Assembly: GCF_030345335.1 (NCBI RefSeq)
Contig: NZ_JAPVRC010000015.1
Coordinates: 1-48,780 of the forward strand
Length of the DNA: 48,780 nucleotides
Direction of reading: 5' to 3'
DNA from: Halobacillus campisalis
GTDB lineage: Bacteria; Bacillota; Bacilli; Bacillales; Halobacillaceae
The notes beneath the pieces are model-generated. The model saw only the letters and a program-made list of their open reading frames with translations, was not told where the DNA came from and did not search any database. Within the stretch, counting starts at the first letter, position 1; the number at the start of each line of letters is the position of its first letter. Below, piece after piece: positions 8,973-16,500 of the stretch. Made by a program: the position numbers and the translations under genes.

Positions 8973-9513
8973 ACATTTCTTGATTAAACTCTGATTTTTT
9001 ATTGTTTCTCTTTTGTTTCTTCTTCTCAAAAGTGAACATATCTCGATTCACTAAAGTTTGGGAAAAGCCATTATTAATCAAAACCTTTTGAGAGGGAACA
9101 TTCCGCTTACCGCATTGAGCCTCGATGCTACATACTTTATCGTGTGAGAATCCCCATTCACACATCGCTCTAACAGCTTCTGTAGCGTAGCCCTTGTTTC
9201 GCTCATTTTCTACTACATGATACCCCACTTCGATCACCCCTTCTTCATCTGGGGGACCCTTAAAGCCTATATCTCCTATCACTAGTTCTTGATCAACATC
9301 AATCATAATCCACGGCCCGAAACCCAGCATTTGAGAATCTTTTTCTAAAGCTTCTGCATAAAAAGGCAGCATCGCCTTCAAACCATCGTGCGGCCAGCTT
9401 TTATTCCAGGGAAGCCGGTATTTGTAATAAAATCCCAGAGGATTCTTCATTATCGTTTGAGCCAACTCTACTGTTATCGGGACGAATTTAATTCGAGCGG
9501 ATGAGAATTCCAT
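8971..9513 (-). CDS. GNAT-family N-acetyltransferase
   Basis: 180 residues. RimJ/RimL-type GNAT fold: EVGYHVVENERNKGYATEAVRAMCEWGF holds the acetyl-CoA pyrophosphate-binding motif (R-N-K-G-Y-A), and the later NVPSQKVLINNGF is the usual motif B region. The substrate cannot be read from sequence. C-terminus is Lys-rich. Weak ribosome site (GGAAAGGGAG 11 bases before ATG). No operon partner. Confidence 0.85.
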   Translation of the reverse strand: MEFSSARIKFVPITVELAQTIMKNPLGFYYKYRLPWNKSWPHDGLKAMLPFYAEALEKDSQMLGFGPWIMIDVDQELVIGDIGFKGPPDEEGVIEVGYHVVENERNKGYATEAVRAMCEWGFSHDKVCSIEAQCGKRNVPSQKVLINNGFSQTLVNRDMFTFEKKKQKRNNKKSEFNQEM

Positions 9514-9598
9514 CTACTTTCTTACTCCCTTTCCTTTATGTAATATATTAGTCATAGTCACCTGTATACCTGTTTCCTATACTTATTAAACAAAATCA

Positions 9599-9628
9599 TA
9601 AAAAAAACAGCCAGATGATTCTGACTGT
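9599..9628 (-). terminator. Terminator of the ctaM-ctaG pair
   Basis: ACAGCCAGA and TCTGACTGT form a 9-bp stem with one mismatch and a 4-base loop, followed on the minus strand by a run of eight T. Confidence 0.85.
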
Positions 9629-9630
9629 CT

Positions 9631-10086
9631 CTAGAAGCCGAAAATAGCTTTAAGCATACTCGTTGTTGTTCCCCCATCATAAATAATGTATAGCAATAAA
9701 TAAACCATGACGCCTGTAATAGCTGTACAGAACCAAATGACACTAGTGACAGGGCCGATTTTTCTATGTTTAGGGAGCTTCCTTTTTAAAGCCAAATTCA
9801 ATGTGACTAATCCGAACACTCCGCCCGTGGTAGCCAAAATGATGTGAAAGATTAAAAAGATCGTATAGTAAGTTTTTATTTGGTCGGGACCTCCGAAGCT
9901 TGTGTTCCCGACAAAAATTGTACGACTTACGTATATGATAAAAAAAGTAAGAGCGCTGATTGAAGCAGCTACCATAGTTCGTTTGTGGGCTTTTCTTTTA
10001 TCTTTAGCTATAAACACCCAACCGAAAGCTACGAGAATTGCGCTTACTACTATAAAAAATGTACTTAATGTCGGCAATAAAGGCAT
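9631..10086 (-). CDS. ctaM: DUF420 membrane protein, CtaM/YozB-like oxidase assembly factor
   Basis: 151 residues with four membrane segments. DUF420 is recognised from AHKRTM after the first helix, FHIILATTGG, and KHRKIGPVT before the last helix; the histidines are conserved in the family. In Staphylococcus aureus the DUF420 protein CtaM is needed for function of the aa3-type menaquinol oxidase, and B. subtilis has YozB. The position directly after ctaG in an oxidase cluster supports an assembly role for caa3. Likely co-transcribed with ctaG (gap 73 bases). Confidence 0.85.
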   Translation of the reverse strand: MPLLPTLSTFFIVVSAILVAFGWVFIAKDKRKAHKRTMVAASISALTFFIIYVSRTIFVGNTSFGGPDQIKTYYTIFLIFHIILATTGGVFGLVTLNLALKRKLPKHRKIGPVTSVIWFCTAITGVMVYLLLYIIYDGGTTTSMLKAIFGF

Positions 10087-10159
10087 AGATGTTTTCTCCT
10101 CTTTAAAAGCTTACAGAATAAGGAGCCGAAATATCGTTAATAAATGAATTATTTCCGTC

Positions 10160-11059
10160 CTATGATTCTGTTTGAATGTTTGCAGGAAGTGGATCGATCG
10201 TGTCTCTTTCTCGATTGAACCATGTAAAGAATATCCTGGCGATCATTACACCGAAGATAATCTCCTGTGTAATTTTCATTATAATTCCACCAAGCTGCTG
10301 GTCTTCTACTAAAGGCATAGGAGTAAAATATTCTGGACCACTAAGTGAGCTGGAAATACCATTCAATACATCTGCAGGAACGCATAAACTCATCGCCTGC
10401 ATCCAGGCGCCAGATTGCGTATACGTTTCATATAAAGGAGTACCAGCAAAAATGATCAAACCGCATGCAGGTGTAATTAATATCCCATTAGCAAAAATAA
10501 AACCTATCTTTAATATCGGACTTAAGCGATCCATTTCCTTCAATGGTGTGAAAACGGACCACCACATAAAGAATGCCGTAAGTAAAATAAGTGTTGTAAT
10601 TATGGTATGGGCGGCTTCATTAGACTTTGCGTAATCAAATAAAACAGGCATGTGATAAATGGAGAACGCTCCATTAAATACAATCAAAGCTAATAAAGGT
10701 TTGGTAACGATACGCAGGATGCTGCTCAGAATAGGCACGCTAAATACTTTTCTCCAAATCCATACAGGGATACCTTTAATGATCAATATAGGGAAAAGTA
10801 AATAGTATAACGCCATTTGCGTCATGTGAGCTGTAAACATGATATGGGACAATAAATCTACAGGCGACCCTTTGATAATATACAGTAAAAAAAGTCCAGA
10901 ATAAAACATCAGTTGCTGACTAATGGTAGGACGTTCTTCTCCCTTTTTACGTTTAGGCCCAGTGACATAAAAATAAATAGCAGCTAAAGCTATAATGAAT
11001 ACTAAATAATAAGGACTCCATAATGCACGAAATCCAAAAATTTGAAGTTCTAACCACAT
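10160..11059 (-). CDS. ctaG: Cytochrome caa3 oxidase assembly factor CtaG
   Basis: 299 residues, seven membrane segments, matching the caa3_CtaG family. Seen motifs: HIMFTAHMTQMALYYLLFPILI (conserved His/Met residues that suggest copper handling), and FSIYHMPVLFD. In B. subtilis CtaG is needed for an active caa3 oxidase, with a proposed role in copper insertion. Separated from ctaF by 168 bases holding a strong terminator, so ctaG-ctaM probably has its own promoter or depends on read-through. Confidence 0.93.
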   Translation of the reverse strand: MWLELQIFGFRALWSPYYLVFIIALAAIYFYVTGPKRKKGEERPTISQQLMFYSGLFLLYIIKGSPVDLLSHIMFTAHMTQMALYYLLFPILIIKGIPVWIWRKVFSVPILSSILRIVTKPLLALIVFNGAFSIYHMPVLFDYAKSNEAAHTIITTLILLTAFFMWWSVFTPLKEMDRLSPILKIGFIFANGILITPACGLIIFAGTPLYETYTQSGAWMQAMSLCVPADVLNGISSSLSGPEYFTPMPLVEDQQLGGIIMKITQEIIFGVMIARIFFTWFNRERDTIDPLPANIQTES

Positions 11060-11194
11060 TTGTAGCTCACCCCAGTTTCCTATACTTGTTCTACTCTATT
11101 CTAACGAATATCAGGATAAAAAACGAGCCTTGCTTAAGACATTTTTTATTGTTCATAAATTGGACATAAAGTGCGGCCTTCCATAAATGCAAAC

Positions 11195-11222
11195 AAAAAA
11201 GACCGGAAATTCCGGTCTTTTT
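11195..11222. terminator. Terminator after ctaF
   Basis: AAAAAGACCGGAA and TTCCGGTCTTTTT form a 12-13-bp almost uninterrupted stem with T runs on both strands. It lies just beyond the ctaF stop and splits ctaBCDEF from ctaG-ctaM. Confidence 0.9.
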
Positions 11223-11227
11223 GCTCT

Positions 11228-11551
11228 CTACCACCAAATGATCGTAGTGAATGCGATTATCGTTAATATCGCTACAGCTAACCCACCATACATCATAACG
11301 GCAACCATGTCATGTCCCTTATTTTTCATATGCATGAAATAATAAAGCTGGAAAAGAACTTGAACTACTGCAAGCAGCAGCAAAGTTGGAACTAAAAATA
11401 CAGAGCCAATATCTAGTAAAACCATCCCGAAAGCAATGAATGTGAAAAGAATCATTAAAGCGAAGCTAATGACTTGCTGCTTCATTTCTTCTTTATGCTG
11501 CTTTCGTTCAAATTCGACTTTCTGCTGTGGTGTTTGTGATTGATTGTCCAC
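11228..11551 (-). CDS. ctaF: Cytochrome caa3 oxidase subunit IV
   Basis: 107 residues, hydrophilic charged N-terminus and three membrane segments, with the FQLYYFMHMKNKGHD motif of the bacterial COX4/CtaF (cyo subunit IV-like) family. An accessory subunit without redox centres that helps assembly and stability. Starts 3 bases after the ctaE stop in the ctaCDEF operon. Confidence 0.95.
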   Translation of the reverse strand: MDNQSQTPQQKVEFERKQHKEEMKQQVISFALMILFTFIAFGMVLLDIGSVFLVPTLLLLAVVQVLFQLYYFMHMKNKGHDMVAVMMYGGLAVAILTIIAFTTIIWW

Positions 11552-11554
11552 TAT

Positions 11555-12178
11555 TTAGCCCACCTTTCCCATCAAGTAAACGACAGTAAAGATAAATACC
11601 CATACAACATCAATAAAGTGCCAGTAGAGACTTGCAATATAAAACTTCGGCGCATTATATAGGTTCAAGCCCCGTTTAGAGTTACGAATCATTAAAGTTA
11701 CAATCCAGCATAATCCGAACAATACGTGCCCGCCATGAAAACCAACCAAGGTATAAAAGGCAGAACCAAATGCTGAAGATCTGAATGTAAATTCGTACTC
11801 ATGTATATAATGCACAAACTCATAAATTTCAAATCCTAAGAAGGCTAACCCTAATGCTACGGTTATACCTAACCAAAGCTGCATCTTTTTGAAATCATGG
11901 TTTTTCATGTGATACATCGCATAAACACTAGTGAGTGAACTAGTTAATAGCAGCATCGTCATAATGAATACTAACTCTAACCCAAATAGGTTTTCTGGCG
12001 TATTCTCACCAGCTGTGGAGCGGTTCAAAGCCAGATAAGTACCGAATAAACTGGCGAAAAGTACTGTTTCTCCTCCCAGGAAAAACCAGAAGGCTAAAAA
12101 TTTATTTTTACCCTCGAGGGTGGCTTTCTCGGGATCATGTGGCATTTGCTTAGGATTGAGTACGTCATCATGACTCAT
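11555..12178 (-). CDS. ctaE: Cytochrome caa3 oxidase subunit III
   Basis: 207 residues, five membrane segments, COX3 family (FFLGGETVLFASLFGTYL; HFIDVVWVFIFTVVYL near the C-terminus; GFHGGHVLFG). Non-catalytic core subunit. Its start ATG overlaps the ctaD stop by one base, which indicates translational coupling. Confidence 0.97.
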   Translation of the reverse strand: MSHDDVLNPKQMPHDPEKATLEGKNKFLAFWFFLGGETVLFASLFGTYLALNRSTAGENTPENLFGLELVFIMTMLLLTSSLTSVYAMYHMKNHDFKKMQLWLGITVALGLAFLGFEIYEFVHYIHEYEFTFRSSAFGSAFYTLVGFHGGHVLFGLCWIVTLMIRNSKRGLNLYNAPKFYIASLYWHFIDVVWVFIFTVVYLMGKVG

Positions 12179-14046
12179 TATTCACCAGCCCCCTTTTCAA
12201 GATCTTTTTCAAGCTCTTCTTTATGAATGTGATGCCCAAGATCATCTTTCAATGATCGGGTCAGCATAGAACCTAGCGTAAGACCCATACCAAGGAATAC
12301 GAGGATTAACCAAGCTTTATTATCTACCTGGTAGATAAATCCAAAACCTGCTATAAATAACCCCAGGGAAATTAGAAACGGTAATATCGATGCGTTAGGC
12401 ATGTGTATATCACCTAATGGCTCGGCAGGTGTCATACCTTTCTTGCCTTCACTCTTCTCAACCCAAAGCGGATCAAGACCGCGTACAAGTGGAGTTTGAG
12501 TGAAGTTATAGTGAGGCGGTGGAGATGGAATAGACCATTCCAAAGTGCGACCATCCCAAGGATCTCCGCTTACTTTTTTAGCTTTAACACTTGTATAGAC
12601 AACATTCACTAGGAAAATTACAGTTCCGATAGCCATTAAGAAAGCACCGATCGTACTGATCAAGTTTCCTGCTTCAAGCCCCTGACCTTCTAAAAATACC
12701 CAATAACGTCGTGGCATTCCCATAAGACCAAGAAAGTGTTGTATAAAGAATGTCAGGTGAAAACCGATAAAGAATGGCCAGAAGGCTAACTTTCCTAGCT
12801 TTTCATTCAATATTTTTCCAAACATTTTCGGCCACCAGTAGTGAAGAGCTGCAAACAGACCGAATACTACCCCGCCTACAATAACATAGTGGAAGTGCCC
12901 GACTACAAAGTAAGTATCGTGATACTGGTAATCTGCTGCAGCTGCAGCTAACATAACACCTGTCATACCACCAATAGTAAAGGATGGGATAAAAGCGACA
13001 GACCAGAGCATAGCTGCTGTCATTCTAATGTTTCCTCCCCACATGGTGAACATCCAGTTGAATATTTTAATTCCTGTAGGAACCGCGATAGCCATAGTAG
13101 CTACGGCGAAAATCGAGTTAGCGATTGGCCCCATACCTACCGTAAACATATGGTGAGCCCATACCATGAACCCAAGAAAACCAATCAATACAGTTGCAAA
13201 AACCATTGCGGAGTACCCGAATAGTCTCTTCTTAGAAAAAGTTGAGAATATATCGCTGAAAGCCCCAAATAAAGGCAGAATGAGAATATATACTTCGGGG
13301 TGACCGAATATCCAGAATAGGTGTTCCCAAATAATAGCGTTTCCACCAGCGGCCGTGTCAAAAAATACCGATCCGAACATACGGTCGAACATCATTAAGA
13401 ATAGTCCAACTGTAAGAGCCGGGAACGCAAATAAAATTAAAGCACTAGTTACGAAAACAGCCCACGTAAATAGCGGCATACGCATATAAGTCATACCAGG
13501 AGCGCGCATGTTCACGATCGTAACAAGGAAGTTAATCCCTCCGATTAATGTACCGGCACCTGATATCTGAAGGCCCATAACATAATAATCGACACCGTGA
13601 CCTGGTGAAACGGTAGATAAAGGCGCGTAGTTCGTCCATCCTGCATCAGGAGCTCCTCCTGTGAACCAGGAAACATTTAAAATAACGCCGCCGAATAAAA
13701 ACAACCAGAATCCAAGTGAATTCAAAAATGGAAAAGCTACATCCCGTGCTCCAATTTGTAATGGAACCACGGCATTCATCAAAGCAAATATAAGTGGCAT
13801 GGCAGCCAGGAATATCATCGTTGTACCATGCATGGTAATCATTTCATTGTACAGACCAGCAGAGATGAAATCATTATCTGGTTTCATTAGCTGTATACGG
13901 ATTAACATCGCTTCAAGCCCGCCGATTAGGAAGAAGAAACCACCAGCGACCAAATAAAGATGGGCAATCTTTTTATGGTCAACAGTTGTTAAGTAATCCC
14001 AAATCATAGCGCCGAGTCCACGATTCTGTGCAAGTGCAGTACTCAC
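12178..14046 (-). CDS. ctaD: Cytochrome caa3 oxidase subunit I
   Basis: 622 residues, the normal CtaD length including C-terminal extra membrane segments. All ligands are visible: low-spin heme His73 (TMHGTT) and His386; CuB His249 with cross-linked Tyr253 (GHPEVY), His298 and His299; high-spin heme His384 (GHFHY). The K-channel and HPEVY type marks it as a proton-pumping A-type oxidase that reduces O2 using electrons from cytochrome c. Heme A is needed for function, yet ctaA is not in the window. Confidence 0.98.
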   Translation of the reverse strand: MSTALAQNRGLGAMIWDYLTTVDHKKIAHLYLVAGGFFFLIGGLEAMLIRIQLMKPDNDFISAGLYNEMITMHGTTMIFLAAMPLIFALMNAVVPLQIGARDVAFPFLNSLGFWLFLFGGVILNVSWFTGGAPDAGWTNYAPLSTVSPGHGVDYYVMGLQISGAGTLIGGINFLVTIVNMRAPGMTYMRMPLFTWAVFVTSALILFAFPALTVGLFLMMFDRMFGSVFFDTAAGGNAIIWEHLFWIFGHPEVYILILPLFGAFSDIFSTFSKKRLFGYSAMVFATVLIGFLGFMVWAHHMFTVGMGPIANSIFAVATMAIAVPTGIKIFNWMFTMWGGNIRMTAAMLWSVAFIPSFTIGGMTGVMLAAAAADYQYHDTYFVVGHFHYVIVGGVVFGLFAALHYWWPKMFGKILNEKLGKLAFWPFFIGFHLTFFIQHFLGLMGMPRRYWVFLEGQGLEAGNLISTIGAFLMAIGTVIFLVNVVYTSVKAKKVSGDPWDGRTLEWSIPSPPPHYNFTQTPLVRGLDPLWVEKSEGKKGMTPAEPLGDIHMPNASILPFLISLGLFIAGFGFIYQVDNKAWLILVFLGMGLTLGSMLTRSLKDDLGHHIHKEELEKDLEKGAGE

Positions 14047-14079
14047 GCTTTAACCTCCCTTTAAAACCTCAACATTTAT

Positions 14080-15138
14080 TTATTCTTCTTCAACTTCTGC
14101 CTCTGAAGCACTAGCACCTACATCTGAATGGTCCAGTTCCATTAGGTAGTCAGCAATTTGACTCGCCTCATCTTCAGAAACAAGATTTGCAGGCATTTGG
14201 TTTCCTGGTTTGAATTGCTCAGGATTTACGATCCAATCAACTAAATTTTCTTTTGATGGTTCAATGACTCCTGCAATCTTTGTACGATTAGCAAAGTTAG
14301 TCATATTAGGACCTTGTCCTGCTGCCCCGTCTCCGATAGCATGACAGCCCATGCAATTATTTTCGTAAAGATCTTGACCTTCTTGGGCTTCAGCAGTTGC
14401 TTCAGGGTCGACATTCTGCATGTCTTCTTTCCACTGGTCATATTCTTCAGGGCTTACTGCGATGACGCGAAAGTCCATGAGCGAGTGTGATGGACCGCAT
14501 AGTTCTGCGCAATGTCCCCAGTAGACTCCTTCTTCATAAGCTTCTAAGTACATCGTATTGTCATTGTCCCCAGGGTTGGTATCCATTTTACCAGCAATGG
14601 ATGGAACCCAGAATGAGTGAATGACATCGCTTGATTTCATATCTAAGTATACTCTTTCACCAGTAGGAATATATAAATCCTGACTAGTAGAAATCTCGTC
14701 ATCCGGGTAACCGAAATGCCACCAATATTGATTCCCGGTAACTTCAATCGTAGTTACACCTTCGTCACCTTTTGTAGATTCGTCAGCTAAATCAAATGTA
14801 GCTTGAACTGTTGGTACAGCTAATACAAGCAGCAATATAATAGGTATAACTGTCCAAATCACTTCCAAAGCCTTGTTACCTTCAGTTTGTTTAGGTATGA
14901 AATCTTCCTGGCCTTTCCTCTGACGATAACGAATAAGTACAAACGTATAGATGGCCATAACGATAATAAATACAAATAGCATTATCGCAATACTGATCAT
15001 CATAAGATCAAACAATAAATCCGAGCCGTATCCTTTTGGCTTTAGAGCACTAAGATTATCAACACCACAGCCTGTTAATAGAAGGGTAAGTGCACTAAAA
15101 ATGAAGAATGCCCGAAGCTTTCCCATCCAACCTCTCAT
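14080..15138 (-). CDS. ctaC: Cytochrome caa3 oxidase subunit II, lipoprotein with cytochrome c domain
   Basis: 352 residues. Lipoprotein signal with lipobox LLTGC (Cys24), two membrane segments (about 45-70 and 92-112), then a cupredoxin domain with the CuA ligands His174, Cys210, Cys214, His218 and Met221 (HCAELCGPSHSLM). A C-terminal cytochrome c domain holds CMGCH at 262-266, which makes the enzyme caa3 rather than aa3. The tail is Glu-rich. Start ATG with AGAGAGGTATT. A promoter-like extended -10 lies in the gap before it. Confidence 0.97.
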   Translation of the reverse strand: MRGWMGKLRAFFIFSALTLLLTGCGVDNLSALKPKGYGSDLLFDLMMISIAIMLFVFIIVMAIYTFVLIRYRQRKGQEDFIPKQTEGNKALEVIWTVIPIILLLVLAVPTVQATFDLADESTKGDEGVTTIEVTGNQYWWHFGYPDDEISTSQDLYIPTGERVYLDMKSSDVIHSFWVPSIAGKMDTNPGDNDNTMYLEAYEEGVYWGHCAELCGPSHSLMDFRVIAVSPEEYDQWKEDMQNVDPEATAEAQEGQDLYENNCMGCHAIGDGAAGQGPNMTNFANRTKIAGVIEPSKENLVDWIVNPEQFKPGNQMPANLVSEDEASQIADYLMELDHSDVGASASEAEVEEE

Positions 15139-15166
15139 TGAGTAATACCTCTCTTTCTTTTTTGGA

Positions 15167-15195
15167 ATTATAACAATATATATAGGAACTAGCTC
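15167..15195 (-). promoter_or_regulatory. Extended -10 promoter candidate for ctaCDEF
   Basis: Minus strand reads TGTTATAAT, a perfect TG-N-TATAAT extended -10, about 30 bases before ctaC. The -35 position (15190-15195) shows no consensus and falls inside the 12-bp inverted repeat at 15187-15216. Confidence 0.55.
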
Positions 15196-15216
15196 ATAAA
15201 AAGATATGAGCTAGTT
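15187..15216. promoter_or_regulatory. Perfect 12-bp inverted repeat between ctaB and ctaC
   Basis: AACTAGCTCATA and TATGAGCTAGTT, separated by 6 bases. It directly follows the ctaB stop, but on the minus strand no T run follows the second arm, so it is a poor intrinsic terminator. It overlaps the -35 area of the promoter candidate for ctaC, so an operator or an mRNA-processing hairpin are alternatives. Confidence 0.6.
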
Positions 15217-15219
15217 TCA

Positions 15220-16155
15220 CTAATAAGGGAAAGGCAAAGTAACTAACACCATCGTTAAGAACATGATGGTCAAATAATTAAGAGAATAAACAAACATCCA
15301 CGTTGCCCACTTATAATCATCCTTCATGAAAAACCCTGCAATCCCAAGGATCAGCCATCCAAGAGAAAGGGCAAAAGCTATTGATAGAAATATACTGCCG
15401 AGTGACGCTAAATATATCGGCAATGGCAGCAGGCAGGCTACATATATAACTATCTGCCTTTTAGTCATGCGAAAGCCATGGACAACAGGCAGCATAGGTA
15501 TCCCTGCCGCTTTATAATCGTCTCTCTTTTTCATAGCTAAAGCCAGAAAGTGTGGTGTCTGCCAGATAAACATTATCAGGAATAAAATGACCGCTTCCAA
15601 TTGTAAACCTGGGTCGATTGCTGCCCAGCCTATTAAGGGCGGTACAGCTCCTGAGAAACTTCCAATTACTGTATTAATAGTATACTTCCTCTTTGACCAC
15701 ATCGTATACAGAACAACATAAGTGAACCATCCGAAAGCGCCGAAGAGAGCCGCCGGAATTGTCGTAAAGGATAATATGATGATCCCAAGAACAGAGACAA
15801 TGACTCCCATCCATTTAATAACGTTAATTGGTATGGAGCCCGTCACGGTTGGTCGGCTGTCTGTTCGAGCCATCAAATGGTCTATATCTCTATCATACCA
15901 GTTATTTAAAATACATCCACCGGCAATTACGAAAGCGGTTCCGAACATTGTCAGTAAGAAGGTTAGCCACTGATCAGTAAAGCTGGCACCTGTAAAATAA
16001 ACAGCGAGCCAAAAGCCAGTAAAAGTAGTAATTAAATTGGAGTTTATGATCCCGACTTTAATTAAGCTTTTAATGTCAGCTAAAAATGAAGTTTCCCGGA
16101 CAGTCGATTTGATGACTTGGGGTGCTGGTGATTCAGCTGTTCTAGGATTGTCCAT
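15220..16155 (-). CDS. ctaB: Protoheme IX farnesyltransferase (heme O synthase)
   Basis: 311 residues with about nine membrane segments. UbiA superfamily: the Asp-rich prenyl-diphosphate motif NNWYDRDIDHLMARTDSRP is clear, and WQTPHFLALAMKKRDDYKAAGIPMLP is the second signature. Adds farnesyl diphosphate to heme B to make heme O, the precursor of heme A. First gene of the ctaBCDEF group, 81 bases before ctaC. In B. subtilis ctaA is divergent from ctaB; here the upstream region has no gene. Confidence 0.96.
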   Translation of the reverse strand: MDNPRTAESPAPQVIKSTVRETSFLADIKSLIKVGIINSNLITTFTGFWLAVYFTGASFTDQWLTFLLTMFGTAFVIAGGCILNNWYDRDIDHLMARTDSRPTVTGSIPINVIKWMGVIVSVLGIIILSFTTIPAALFGAFGWFTYVVLYTMWSKRKYTINTVIGSFSGAVPPLIGWAAIDPGLQLEAVILFLIMFIWQTPHFLALAMKKRDDYKAAGIPMLPVVHGFRMTKRQIVIYVACLLPLPIYLASLGSIFLSIAFALSLGWLILGIAGFFMKDDYKWATWMFVYSLNYLTIMFLTMVLVTLPFPY

Positions 16156-16500
16156 TGAAATATCTTCCCTCCTTCTCCTGCTTCACAGTTTCATCTTTAT
16201 AAAGCAGTCTTAGTTCCTTGTAAAAAAGTAACATTCTCAAGAAACATCAAAATAATTGTATCATGTAATCAAGTTTCTATCTATTTCTACATTACAATTT
16301 TATTTTTTTGTGTCAAAATTGTGAAGGTTGAAGGGATACAGATTTCAAGTTTTACAATTGAATAGACATCCTGCCGAATCTGTTAATAAATAAAATGAAA
16401 TAGTGAACTAACCCACTGTCTTTACAAAAATAAAACCCGGCATTATACGCCAGGTTTCATTATCTCCTAACACTACACTAGCATTTTCCTTCATTTTTAG
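16156..16500. other. Intergenic region ctaB / pycA without ctaA
   Basis: 345 bases, AT-rich, no supported ORF on either strand. Contains the ctaB ribosome site (AAGGAGGG), a TTGACA on the minus strand at 16311-16316 with only a poor -10 at 16-17 bases, and a TGATACAAT extended -10-like motif near 16256-16264, which could drive ctaB. The pycA terminator fills the right part. No remnant of ctaA is visible. Confidence 0.6.
16426..16457 (-). terminator. Terminator of pycA
   Basis: On the minus strand AAACCTGGC and GCCGGGTTT pair (one G-T pair) around a 7-base loop and are followed by TATTTTT. Confidence 0.85.

Noticed and set aside
12178-14046. Quinol oxidase (qox) instead of caa3 for the oxidase cluster
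   Set aside because: CtaC has complete CuA ligands and a CMGCH cytochrome c motif, which quinol oxidases lack.
15187-15216. Inverted repeat called as the ctaB terminator
   Set aside because: No T run after the second arm in the sense direction; reported instead as a palindrome of uncertain role.
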